DNA of 57,024 nt from Prochlorococcus sp. HOT208_60m_808M21 (lineage in GTDB: Bacteria; Cyanobacteriota; Cyanobacteriia; PCC-6307; Cyanobiaceae), in assembly GCA_002026005.1 (NCBI GenBank), contig MWOX01000123.1:1-57024 (forward strand), read 5' to 3'. Position 1 is the stretch's first letter, and the number at the start of each line of letters is the position of its first letter. Made by a program: the position numbers and the translations under genes. The notes under the pieces were generated by a model. The model worked only from the letters and a program-made list of their open reading frames with translations. It did not search any database and was not told where the DNA came from. This document shows positions 27,620 to 35,920 of the stretch, piece after piece.

Positions 27620-28733
27620 GTAGTTCTAAATAAAAAATATTTTTCTTCTTAAGATTTTTTGATTTCTCAATAATATCTATAGAGTTATTTTCCAGCAATC
27701 TCAAATCTCCTCCAATTTGTTTTGCTAATTTCCTCGCCAAAAAAAGTCCCACACCAGTGCCGTCCTTCTTTTTAGCAGCAGATCCTCTAAAACCTTTTTC
27801 AAAAATTTTCTCGTTTTCATTTTTAGTTATTTTTTTACCATCATCAAATACACAGAGTCCATTACTCGTAATTGCGAACCCAATTTCAGCATCTTTTTGG
27901 GCATATTTAAACGCATTTTCTAATAAATTGGCCACAATTTCAGCGATTACAGCATATTTTGCCTTTAATGGCGAAATAGTCCATTCTGGCCAAAGAGAAG
28001 GTTCAGTCCAATCTCTATTCTCTAAGTCCGCATTAGCTTTACCCCTTTCTAATATCGGCCTCAATAAACTCTTAACCGTTATTACCTTTTTATTATCTAA
28101 ATTTGGTGGTAATAATAATCTTTCCTCTCCAATTTCCAGAGGAAGTTGAATAGGTGAATTTAATTGGGCGAAAGAATCCATATATTGATTAATTTGTTTT
28201 TGCTCTATTATCATGCGTTGGACTATTTCAATAGAATCATCATCTGAACCAAGTCTTTTTATTAATAATTTTGCATATGTTCTAATAGCAGCTAATGGAT
28301 TCCTTAATTGATGAATTATGACATTGACCTGATTTTTTAAATAATTGACTTCTTCATTTTTATTTTGACGTTCTAATTCGATAGAAACACATTTAGCTAA
28401 AGATATTGAAAGCGCTTTTAATCTAGAATCGAGAGATACTGGCCAATTCCCCCCTTTCAAATCAGTTTCAACCCTAAGCACACCAAGTAAAATATCGTTT
28501 TCTTGTAGAGGGTACCATCGTCTATTAGGCGATGAAACTTTTAGTGAAGGATCATCTTCTATTGATGTCAGTAGCCTATCAATTTGTGGCCATTGACCAA
28601 TCATTTCAAAAGATGCTTTAGTTCCTTGCTTAGCTGATGCAAGATACATAACTAAATTAGAGACGCCCATTGAGCAACCAAAACTCTCTAGCTGTTTTAT
28701 GATTAGTTCTTCAAATTTTTTTGATAGATTCAT
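27597..28733 (-). CDS. Sensor histidine kinase, Hik2/chloroplast-sensor-kinase-like
   Basis: A 378-residue soluble kinase. The N-terminal half (about 1-125) is GAF-like with no membrane segment and has a cysteine at C20 (ESFGCSMGVSNLVMYL). Phosphoacceptor H141 lies in IIHQLRNPLAAIRTYAKLL, followed by an HATPase domain with NLLENAFKYA (N box), VFDDG and GTGVGLFLARKLA (G box). The HQLRNPL H box and N-terminal GAF-type sensor fit Hik2/CSK, redox-sensing kinases that help tune photosystem genes; assignment to that subgroup is inference. No response regulator is adjacent. Confidence 0.82.
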   Translation of the reverse strand: MNLSKKFEELIIKQLESFGCSMGVSNLVMYLASAKQGTKASFEMIGQWPQIDRLLTSIEDDPSLKVSSPNRRWYPLQENDILLGVLRVETDLKGGNWPVSLDSRLKALSISLAKCVSIELERQNKNEEVNYLKNQVNVIIHQLRNPLAAIRTYAKLLIKRLGSDDDSIEIVQRMIIEQKQINQYMDSFAQLNSPIQLPLEIGEERLLLPPNLDNKKVITVKSLLRPILERGKANADLENRDWTEPSLWPEWTISPLKAKYAVIAEIVANLLENAFKYAQKDAEIGFAITSNGLCVFDDGKKITKNENEKIFEKGFRGSAAKKKDGTGVGLFLARKLAKQIGGDLRLLENNSIDIIEKSKNLKKKNIFYLELPIKELHA

Positions 28734-28783
28734 AATTAATGAAATTTTGAGAAAATTTTTAAAAAAAAAACTTGAAAAAGGGC

Positions 28784-28811
28784 TTGTAAAATATGAAAAA
28801 AGTATTAAGAT
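28784..28811 (+). promoter_or_regulatory. Candidate promoter upstream of the DUF3155 leader
   Basis: TTGTAA (28784-28789) and TAAGAT (28806-28811) with a 16-base spacer. The predicted start, about 7 bases further on, coincides with the first base of the closing stem of the candidate leader RNA at 28818. Both hexamers are imperfect matches. Confidence 0.35.
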
Positions 28812-28817
28812 ATATAA

Positions 28818-28960
28818 AGAGGTCTGACTTAAGCCAGCCTTAAATATGAATATTTAATCATATTTTAAGCTACATCAGGGGTTGATGGGTCCTCTATGTA
28901 ATTTGAAGTGAATTTAAAATCACATATATAAGATTAGTAAAAATAAATAAGACTAATCTC
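28818..28960 (+). ncRNA. Candidate structured leader RNA of the DUF3155 gene
   Basis: This part of the largest gene-free stretch (28734-28986) can fold into several stems. AGAGG (28818-28822) pairs with CCTCT (28891-28895) as a closing stem. Inside it are a bulged hairpin of about 12 bp (28836-28848 with 28859-28871) and CATCA-GGGGT-TGATG (28873-28887). A separate 8-bp hairpin, AGATTAGT/ACTAATCT, spans 28931-28959, just before the Shine-Dalgarno site AGGAG (28973-28977). It does not match the glutamine-riboswitch core as I know it. Could be a 5' UTR element or a free small RNA; folding is by eye only. Confidence 0.4.
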
Positions 28961-28986
28961 ATTAATATTTTCAGGAGTACCAATCA

Positions 28987-29355
28987 ATGTCAAAAAAAAG
29001 AAAAAGAATCAGCAGAAGAAGATTGGCTGGCCAAAGAGTAATGGCCCATGTACCTATTTATCATATCGAAACTGGCAAACATAAACCAGTTACAGCAGCA
29101 AGAAGATTCATAGCTGAAAACAGTCTCTCTGCGCCTTCAGTTTTCAATGTGAGAAGAAATGAACACACCACCGATAGATTTTTTTGGGGTGAAAAAGGAT
29201 TATTTAGCGCCCAATATGCTGAAGAAAATCATTTTCTATTTCCATCACTAAAAGTTGTAGTTGAAGGAATTGGTGAAGAAAAAATATTTGAGGGTCTAGA
29301 ACTTACTGCAGATGATTGGGAAGAGATTGAAGAATATGAATATGCTTTTGTTTAA
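28987..29355 (+). CDS. DUF3155-type conserved cyanobacterial protein
   Basis: A 122-residue protein of unknown function, found in cyanobacteria. It is very basic at the N-terminus (MSKKRKRISRRRLAGQRVM) and acidic at the C-terminus (DDWEEIEEYEYAFV), with no membrane segment. The charge split suggests nucleic-acid or ribosome contact, but that is a guess. The ATG is preceded by a strong AGGAG Shine-Dalgarno 9 bases upstream, unusual among the poorly marked starts here, and by a long potentially structured leader. The 3' end overlaps the convergent esterase gene by 4 bases. Confidence 0.8.
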   Translation: MSKKRKRISRRRLAGQRVMAHVPIYHIETGKHKPVTAARRFIAENSLSAPSVFNVRRNEHTTDRFFWGEKGLFSAQYAEENHFLFPSLKVVVEGIGEEKIFEGLELTADDWEEIEEYEYAFV

Positions 29356-29969
29356 AAAATATTACTTATATTTGAACTTATAAAATTAATTAAATTTGAA
29401 TCAATTTGATGAAATCCATCAAATTCTAATAATTCACAAAATTTAGAAGACTTACTCTTTACCTTTTCATAAATAGTCCTAGAAGCATCTATAGGGACAA
29501 TGTCATCAAATAAACCATGACTAATAATCAATGGCGAGAATTTTTCTTCTGGGGCCCAGTTGGGGTGAGGATAACCACTACAAGCAACAATTAATCCAAA
29601 ATCCAACTTAAATCCCGCATCAATTGCCATTGCCGCCCCCTGAGAGAACCCCAACAAAATTGTTTTTTTTAGTGGAATCTTATCAGTATCAAATTTTTTT
29701 AATGTAACTAAAAGTTTATTTACTTCAACCTCCGCTCCATTCCAATCATGTGGGTATAATCCATACCACTGTCTTCCCTGACCACTTGGGTGTAATCCAG
29801 GAGCCCTCAAAGAAATTACCTCGAAATCAAGATTTATTTTTTCAGTCATCTCCTTTCCAAAGGTTAAAAGGTCATCTGAATCAGCTCCCCAACCATGCAT
29901 CAAAATAATTCTATGAGTTGCAGTTTGAGAGCTAATCGAGACAAATTCATGATTAGTAGCATATTTCAT
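29352..29969 (-). CDS. Alpha/beta hydrolase, phospholipase/carboxylesterase family
   Basis: A 205-residue hydrolase of the carboxylesterase/acyl-protein-thioesterase group. The nucleophile elbow GFSQGAAMA (serine about residue 110) and the acid/base region SHGLFDDIVP with a late FDGFHQI histidine complete a Ser-Asp-His triad. HGWGADSDDL is the oxyanion-hole segment. No signal peptide, so cytoplasmic. The substrate is not known. Confidence 0.87.
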   Translation of the reverse strand: MKYATNHEFVSISSQTATHRIILMHGWGADSDDLLTFGKEMTEKINLDFEVISLRAPGLHPSGQGRQWYGLYPHDWNGAEVEVNKLLVTLKKFDTDKIPLKKTILLGFSQGAAMAIDAGFKLDFGLIVACSGYPHPNWAPEEKFSPLIISHGLFDDIVPIDASRTIYEKVKSKSSKFCELLEFDGFHQIDSNLINFISSNISNIF

Positions 29970-30002
29970 GTTTATATTCTTAAGTAAGCAAACTTTCCAA
30001 TA

Positions 30003-31556
30003 ATGTCTCCATTAGCTTTAGTAAGTGTCTCAGATAAAAACAATATAATCCCATTTTGTAAGGAATTGGTAGAGCAATTTAATTATAAAATTCTATCAAG
30101 TGGAGGAACTGCCAAACATCTTATAGAGGCTAAAATTCCAGTCATTAAAGTCGCTGATTTCACTAATTCTCCAGAAATTCTTGGAGGAAGAGTTAAAACT
30201 TTACATCCGAAAATACACGGGGGAATATTAGCTAAAAGATCTGATGAGGTACATAAAAAAGATATAGAAGCTAACAATCTTGAGTTAATTGACTTAGTGG
30301 TTGTAAATTTATATCCTTTTAAGAAAACTGTAGATCAGGGAGCTAAATGGGAAGATGCTATTGAAAATATTGATATCGGAGGGCCATCTATGATTCGTTC
30401 TGCAGCTAAAAATCATAAAGATGTCTCAGTTTTAGTAGATCCTAGTCAGTATCAAAATTTTCTTGAGAAAAGTAAAAAAGGTGAATTAAACGATTCATAT
30501 AAAGCAAAATTAGCCCTTGAAGCTTTTCAACATACAGCAGACTATGACACTGCAATATCTAATTGGATAAGAAAAGAAAGAGATTTACAATCTTCCAAAT
30601 ATATTGAATCTTATCCACTAATCAAAACTTTAAGATATGGGGAGAATCCACATCAAAAAGCTTTTTGGTATGGTTTAAGTAACATTGGATGGAATTCAGC
30701 AGAACAATTACAAGGAAAAGACTTAAGTTATAACAATCTTTTAGATTTAGAGTCGGCACTTTCAACAGTTTTAGAATTTGGCTACACAGAAAAAGATGAA
30801 CTTACAAAGGACATGTTTGCCTCTGTTATTTTAAAACACAATAATCCTTGTGGTGCCTCTATAAGTAATTCACCTTCCAAAGCATTTTTGAATGCTTTGG
30901 AATGCGACTCAGTTAGTGCATTTGGAGGAATAGTTGCTTTTAATTCAAATGTTGATAGTGAGACCGCGATACACCTCAAAGATATTTTCTTAGAGTGTGT
31001 CGTCGCTCCATCTTTTGATGCGGAAGCTTTAGAAATTTTAAAAGTTAAAAAGAATTTAAGAATTTTAAAGTTTTCAAAAGATCAACTTCCAAAAAAGAAT
31101 CAAAATTCTACTAAATCAATAATGGGAGGATTACTAGTTCAAGATACTGACGATAGTGAAGAAAAAACTGAAAATTGGATTTCAGTAACTAATAAAAACC
31201 CGAGTAATCAAATTAACTTAGATCTAAATTTTGCATGGAAAATTTGTAAACACGTGAAATCTAATGCCATTGTTATTGCAAAAGACCAAAAAACTATTGG
31301 TATTGGAGCTGGACAAATGAATAGAGTTGGAGCAGCAAAAATTGCATTAAAAGCAGCTGGAAGATTATGTTCTGATGCTGTCTTGGCAAGCGATGGGTTT
31401 TTACCATTTGCAGATACTGTAGAACTAGCAAATGAATATGGAATAAAAGCTATTATTCAACCTGGAGGAAGTCTAAGAGACCAAGAAAGTATTGATATGT
31501 GTAATTCAAAAGGAATTTCAATGGTATTTACCCAAAAAAGGCACTTTTTACATTGA
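30003..31556 (+). CDS. purH: Bifunctional AICAR transformylase/IMP cyclohydrolase
   Basis: A 517-residue enzyme performing the last two steps of IMP synthesis. The N-terminal MGS-like cyclohydrolase domain begins ALVSVSDKNNIIPFCKEL and includes GGRVKTLHPKIHGGIL; the C-terminal transformylase domain has LRYGENPHQKA, VILKHNNPCGAS and SDGFLPFADTVELA. The length is normal. Convergent with a DoxX gene, one base apart. Confidence 0.96.
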   Translation: MSPLALVSVSDKNNIIPFCKELVEQFNYKILSSGGTAKHLIEAKIPVIKVADFTNSPEILGGRVKTLHPKIHGGILAKRSDEVHKKDIEANNLELIDLVVVNLYPFKKTVDQGAKWEDAIENIDIGGPSMIRSAAKNHKDVSVLVDPSQYQNFLEKSKKGELNDSYKAKLALEAFQHTADYDTAISNWIRKERDLQSSKYIESYPLIKTLRYGENPHQKAFWYGLSNIGWNSAEQLQGKDLSYNNLLDLESALSTVLEFGYTEKDELTKDMFASVILKHNNPCGASISNSPSKAFLNALECDSVSAFGGIVAFNSNVDSETAIHLKDIFLECVVAPSFDAEALEILKVKKNLRILKFSKDQLPKKNQNSTKSIMGGLLVQDTDDSEEKTENWISVTNKNPSNQINLDLNFAWKICKHVKSNAIVIAKDQKTIGIGAGQMNRVGAAKIALKAAGRLCSDAVLASDGFLPFADTVELANEYGIKAIIQPGGSLRDQESIDMCNSKGISMVFTQKRHFLH

Positions 31557-31557
31557 A

Positions 31558-32118
31558 TTATGTTGATTTTGGATAATATGTAATCTTGTTAGTTTTTCTG
31601 AATAAAGATAGCCTACCTGGACCTGCACATAGAAAGTACAGAGAAATAGCCCCATATATAAAAGATAATTCGAAAGCATAATTATGACCTTCAACCACTG
31701 CCAGAGGAAAGCCTTCTAGTCCAGTATCAAGGAGATGAAAATAAACTGCAAATGCCATCGTGGAGAACAGACCAAGAGAAGAAAGCCTCGCAAAAATCCC
31801 TAAAGCCAATCCAACTGGGCATACCAGTTGAGTAATTGCTGCTCCAAAAGTCCAAATAACAGGATCACCAGGCAAAAATGGGAAATACTTACCAACTACA
31901 AACTCCGCAAAACCCTGAGGATCCTGAAGTTTTTCTAGACCATGATGAATCATCAAAGCACAAAAACCTATTCTTAAAACAAAAATCGATAGTTCACCTA
32001 GGATATTTACTTCTGAACCTGAAGATGAATTGGCAACTACAACTTCAACTTTTTGCGGCGCTTTAGTTCTATTCATACTTGCAGTTTGAACCTGATTAGT
32101 TTGTGTTTTGTCTTCCAT
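31558..32118 (-). CDS. DoxX family membrane protein
   Basis: A 186-residue protein with about four transmembrane helices from residue 45 on. The first contains the DoxX-type LRIGFCALMIHHGLEKLQDPQGF; then LVCPVGLALGIFARLSSLGLFSTMAFAVYFH. The first 40 residues are polar. The family is broad; roles have been proposed in redox homeostasis and quinone-linked reactions, but none is established here. ATG start. Confidence 0.85.
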   Translation of the reverse strand: MEDKTQTNQVQTASMNRTKAPQKVEVVVANSSSGSEVNILGELSIFVLRIGFCALMIHHGLEKLQDPQGFAEFVVGKYFPFLPGDPVIWTFGAAITQLVCPVGLALGIFARLSSLGLFSTMAFAVYFHLLDTGLEGFPLAVVEGHNYAFELSFIYGAISLYFLCAGPGRLSLFRKTNKITYYPKST

Positions 32119-32221
32119 ACTTCAATAATTTTTCATTATTCTAGTTAATAAAGTAGATCTTTTGGAATTATCTGACTAATAAATTAAAAAAACTAAGCAA
32201 ATTTATAAATGAATAACAAAT

Positions 32222-33418
32222 TCAGGAAGCAATATCAATTAACTTTTCAATAACATCTTCAACAACCTTATCAGGAGTGGATGCACCTGAGGTAATTCCA
32301 ACATTAATTTTTCCACTAGGTAGAAAATTATTTTTAAGTTCTAAATCTGATCCTAGTGGTTTATGAAATATTGAGTTTTCTTTAACTGATATCCTCTCTG
32401 GCGTATCAATGTGAAAAGAAGGAATATTTTTATTAATTGCTATTTCTTGTAGGTGAGTAGTATTGGAAGAATTGAAGCCTCCAATAACTACTAAAATATC
32501 AAGGTCTTCATCAACGAGAGAGAACATTGCATCTTGCCTTTCTTCAGTTGCATCACAAATAGTATTAAAAGCTAAAAAGTGACTATTTAAGTTTTCTGGT
32601 CCAAATTTCTTTAACATCGTCCTTTCAAAAACCTTTCCAATTTCCTCAGTCTCGCTCTTGAGCATAGTTGTCTGATTTGCGACTCCCACTCTATCTAAAT
32701 CTTTATCAGGATCAAATCCATTAGAACAAGCTTTAGCAAATTTGTTCATAAACTCATTTCTATTACCTTTCCTCAGAATATATTCAGAAACGTAGTTCGC
32801 TTCTTCTAGATCAAGTACAACTAAATATTTACCTGCGAATGAACTTGTAGCGAGAGTCTCTTCATGTTTAAATTTTCCGTGAATAATAGATGTGAAAATA
32901 TGTTTTTTATGTTTTTCAACTGTATGCCAAACCTTAGAAACCCATGGACAAGTTGTATCAATGATATGACAACCTTTCTCATGCAAGAGTTTCATTTCTT
33001 GAACAGTCGCTCCGAAAGCAGGAAGTATAACAACATCCCCATTAGAAACTAAAGAAAAATCTTTAATTCCATTTTTAGCTGATATGAATTTTACATTCAT
33101 TTTTCTTAAATGATCATTAACCGAGGGATTATGAATTATTTCGTTTGTTATCCAAATATTCTCATTTGGGTAATGTCTTCTAGTTTCATAAGCCATTGCA
33201 ACAGCTCTTTCAACTCCCCAACAGAAACCGAAGGCTTGGGCCAACTTTATATTTAGTCTGCCTTTAGTATAGGTAAAATCATTATCTCTAATAGAACTTA
33301 TCAAATCACTTTGGTAAGCTTCTTCTAATGCTTGAGCTCTTTTTGTTGGAGAATCGAAACCCCTTCTATTATATCTATCAGAATGATGAAGGGATCTTCT
33401 AAAAGCTTGAGTATCCAT
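32222..33418 (-). CDS. ispH: 4-hydroxy-3-methylbut-2-enyl diphosphate reductase
   Basis: Last enzyme of the MEP isoprenoid pathway, making IPP and DMAPP for carotenoids, phytol and quinones. The three 4Fe-4S cysteines are visible: C66 ([12 protein letters not shown]), about C157 ([11 protein letters not shown]) and about C288 ([13 protein letters not shown]). At 398 residues it is longer than the E. coli enzyme because of the N-terminal extension ([20 protein letters not shown]) typical of cyanobacterial and plant forms. Downstream of the amt1 terminator on the same strand. Confidence 0.95.
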   Translation of the reverse strand: MDTQAFRRSLHHSDRYNRRGFDSPTKRAQALEEAYQSDLISSIRDNDFTYTKGRLNIKLAQAFGFCWGVERAVAMAYETRRHYPNENIWITNEIIHNPSVNDHLRKMNVKFISAKNGIKDFSLVSNGDVVILPAFGATVQEMKLLHEKGCHIIDTTCPWVSKVWHTVEKHKKHIFTSIIHGKFKHEETLATSSFAGKYLVVLDLEEANYVSEYILRKGNRNEFMNKFAKACSNGFDPDKDLDRVGVANQTTMLKSETEEIGKVFERTMLKKFGPENLNSHFLAFNTICDATEERQDAMFSLVDEDLDILVVIGGFNSSNTTHLQEIAINKNIPSFHIDTPERISVKENSIFHKPLGSDLELKNNFLPSGKINVGITSGASTPDKVVEDVIEKLIDIAS

Positions 33419-33451
33419 CTTCCTATATTACAACGTTTTAAATAATTTTTC

Positions 33452-33486
33452 GAAAAAAAAAGAAACCTGACATAAGTCAGGTTTCT
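33452..33486 (-). terminator. Rho-independent terminator of amt1
   Basis: On the minus strand, GAAACCTGAC and GTCAGGTTTC form a perfect 10-bp stem (11 with the flanking A-T pair) around a 4-base TTAT loop, at once followed by a run of nine T. It lies 20 bases after the amt1 stop and before ispH. This is the only textbook intrinsic terminator I found in the window. Confidence 0.93.
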
Positions 33487-33506
33487 CAAATAAATTGTGA
33501 ATTAGA

Positions 33507-34967
33507 TTATTTGGCAGATGCAAAGTCTGGATATGCTTCCATTCCATGCTCTCCTATATCTAAGCCTTGAGTCTCTTCCTCTTCAGATACTCGGATTCCA
33601 CCGAATAATCCTCCAATTACAGACCAGGCAATCCAGCAAGTAACTAGTGTCCAAATAGCATAAGCTGCGGCACCAAGAGCTTGAACTAGAAGAAGGGTAA
33701 TACCTCCACCATTGAACAATCCCATACCTGCTCCATCACCTTGTACAGCAGTACCCCAAAGACCGATAACTACAGTCCCCCATACACCACAAACTCCGTG
33801 AACAGAGAATGCACCTACGGGATCATCAATCTCAGCGGCATCAAGTGCTGCAACAGAAAATACAACTATAATTCCCCCTACTAGTCCTGCGAACCAGGCT
33901 CCAGCAAGAGTCATATCACCACAACCAGCAGTGATACTAACCAAACCAGCAAGGATTCCGTTAATTATCATTGTAAGATCAGGCTTACCAGAAGTTAATG
34001 TTGAAACAATAGTTGCACCAATAGCTCCAGCTGCTGCTGCCAAAGTAGTTGTTACAGCAACATATGGAACCCATTGATCCATAGCAAGTTGAGAACCGGG
34101 GTTAAATCCATACCAACCTATCCATAGGACTAATGCACCTAGAGTAGCTATAGCCATATTGTGTCCTGGCATAGCTTGTGGCTTCCCATCAGAGTATTTG
34201 CCAATTCTTGGTCCAAGAAGCATAGCTCCTACAAGACCCGCCCACGCTCCAACTGAGTGAACAATTGAAGAACCAGCAAAATCAACAAAACCTAAAGAAT
34301 CAAGCCAACCACCATTCCATTTCCAGCTACCAGCAATTGGATATATAAATGCAGTTAATACAACAGCAAAAACAACAAATTCTCCAAATTTAACTCTTTC
34401 AGCAACAAGACCGGAAACGATAGTTGCTGCAGTTCCTGCGAATGCAGACTGGAACAAGAAATCAACAGTTGGGACTAATCCAGCATCAGTAACCATATCA
34501 GCGGTGACTGTTGGATCAAAGAATAAGCCTCCAAAATAAAGCCATCCGTCAGCAACACTTCCTCCGTACATTAATGAATAGCCGATAAACCAATAAGAAG
34601 TTACAGCTAGAGCAAATACAAAGAGGTTTTTAGCAAGGATGTTTACTGCGTTCTTAGAACGACACATACCTGCCTCAACCATAGCGAAACCGGCGTTCAT
34701 GAAGATCACCAAAATAGTAGCGATCAAAAGCCATAAATTGTTAGCAAGAAAAGCTGCATTCAACTCAGGTAAATCAGCTGCATGAGCTGAAAGATTAAAA
34801 ATACCTAAACCAAACAAAGCTAGGGGAACAGTTGCAAGCCACAACATAGAGCGGTTTGAACTAAATCCTCGAATACTCCTCAAAAGGAGCATAGGTCCAT
34901 TAACAAGACTTGCATCTTGTAATTTGGACCTAGAGCGCCTTTGAGGCGTTTGCAAAGCAGTGGTCAT
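33507..34967 (-). CDS. amt1: Ammonium transporter Amt1
   Basis: A 486-residue Amt/MEP/Rh channel with about eleven transmembrane helices after an N-terminal extension. Conserved elements include FMNAGFAMVEAGMCRSKNAVNI, a GSIVHSVGAWAGLVGA-like region with the pore histidine, WIGWYGFNPGSQL and AFSVHGVCGVWGT (second pore histidine). Alanine- and glycine-rich codon use and the strong terminator suggest high expression. A perfect NtcA-type site (35051-35064) with a matching -10 lies upstream, so nitrogen control is likely. Confidence 0.97.
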   Translation of the reverse strand: MTTALQTPQRRSRSKLQDASLVNGPMLLLRSIRGFSSNRSMLWLATVPLALFGLGIFNLSAHAADLPELNAAFLANNLWLLIATILVIFMNAGFAMVEAGMCRSKNAVNILAKNLFVFALAVTSYWFIGYSLMYGGSVADGWLYFGGLFFDPTVTADMVTDAGLVPTVDFLFQSAFAGTAATIVSGLVAERVKFGEFVVFAVVLTAFIYPIAGSWKWNGGWLDSLGFVDFAGSSIVHSVGAWAGLVGAMLLGPRIGKYSDGKPQAMPGHNMAIATLGALVLWIGWYGFNPGSQLAMDQWVPYVAVTTTLAAAAGAIGATIVSTLTSGKPDLTMIINGILAGLVSITAGCGDMTLAGAWFAGLVGGIIVVFSVAALDAAEIDDPVGAFSVHGVCGVWGTVVIGLWGTAVQGDGAGMGLFNGGGITLLLVQALGAAAYAIWTLVTCWIAWSVIGGLFGGIRVSEEEETQGLDIGEHGMEAYPDFASAK

Positions 34968-35021
34968 AAAAAAAAATTAGATCTGCAAAAAAACAGTTTG
35001 TACTGTTTCCTTTCAAATTTA

Positions 35022-35064
35022 AATTTATTCAAAAAACTTATCAGTGTCTAGTAGTTGTTTATAC
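35022..35064 (-). promoter_or_regulatory. NtcA-activated promoter of amt1
   Basis: GTA-N8-TAC at 35051-35064 (minus strand GTATAAACAACTAC) is an exact match to the canonical NtcA palindrome. On the minus strand 23 bases separate it from TAAATT (35022-35027), a good -10. That layout is the class II NtcA-activated promoter known from cyanobacteria, and the gene it reads into, 55 bases on, is a classic NtcA target. Confidence 0.85.
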
Positions 35065-35148
35065 CAATTTTATAGTTGCACCATAAAAAAATATTTGTTA
35101 AATTTGAAAATTATTTTTTTTTGGATTTCAAAGTATCAAGTTTTTTGA

Positions 35149-35889
35149 TTATTTTAAAGGTTTAATTCCATTCCATGTTACGTGATCTTTATGAAATACA
35201 AACGAGCAGGGGATGGTAATCATACCTGCACTTAGAGAATCCCTAAAAAGATTGCCGTATAAGGGATCTGCCTCATCTCCAGAAGTAAAAAATTCTGCAT
35301 CTTTTCTGGTTATACAAGGTACTAAAACGCTTTTACTTTCAGGGATCAGTTCTTTTAATTCTATTAAGTGTTTTTGGCCTCTTTTCGTTACTGTATCTGG
35401 GAAAAGAGCTACATTTTCTTTAATCCAAGTCGTATTTTTTACTTCTATGTAAATGTTACGTTTATCAGGATTTGAAGATTTTGGGGTCAAAAAAAAGTCA
35501 ATTCTGCTTTTTTTATCTTTTCCGTAGGGAACTTCAGATTTGATTGTCTCTATTTCACCTATTGTTTCTATTAGCAGATTTTTCTCAATAACCTTTTTGA
35601 TTAATTTATTTGCAAATAGGGTATTAATACCCACCCAAACCTCCTCATTTTTTGCATTAAAAACACATATCTGTTCCCAAGTAAAAGGTAATTTTCTTTT
35701 TAGAGAAGAAGAAACGCTTATCCTTACTTTTGCTCCCTCACTCAAAAGTCCCTTCATTGGGCCAGTGTTAGCACAATGAGCAGTTACTACCTCTCCACTC
35801 TCTAATTCAATATCTGCAAGAAACCTTTTATACCTTTTAATTAAAATCCCTTCAATTAATGGATCAAAATCAATTAACCGATCATTCAT
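35149..35889 (-). CDS. sfsA: SfsA family protein
   Basis: A 246-residue SfsA homologue. It has the typical [36 protein letters not shown] and [16 protein letters not shown] segments; the E-x-K and D residues match a restriction-endonuclease-like nuclease core. E. coli SfsA was named for effects on maltose fermentation and binds DNA; the cellular role is unsettled. ATG start; divergent from murJ. The 180-base gap to amt1 holds the amt1 promoter. Confidence 0.9.
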   Translation of the reverse strand: MNDRLIDFDPLIEGILIKRYKRFLADIELESGEVVTAHCANTGPMKGLLSEGAKVRISVSSSLKRKLPFTWEQICVFNAKNEEVWVGINTLFANKLIKKVIEKNLLIETIGEIETIKSEVPYGKDKKSRIDFFLTPKSSNPDKRNIYIEVKNTTWIKENVALFPDTVTKRGQKHLIELKELIPESKSVLVPCITRKDAEFFTSGDEADPLYGNLFRDSLSAGMITIPCSFVFHKDHVTWNGIKPLK

Positions 35890-35920
35890 AAATATGTCGT
35901 TAGTTAGAAATCAAATATAA

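Noticed and set aside
27757-28149. A 130-codon plus-strand frame inside the histidine kinase gene
   Set aside because: It is antisense to the HATPase domain, whose motifs are intact; low-complexity Ser/Phe/Leu content is a typical shadow.
28793-28843. A 16-codon frame upstream of the DUF3155 gene as a leader peptide
   Set aside because: It starts before the likely transcription start, has no ribosome-binding site, and lies where RNA structure is the better explanation.
28818-28960. A glutamine riboswitch (glnA/Downstream-peptide type)
   Set aside because: The conserved core of those motifs, as I know it, is not present in this leader.
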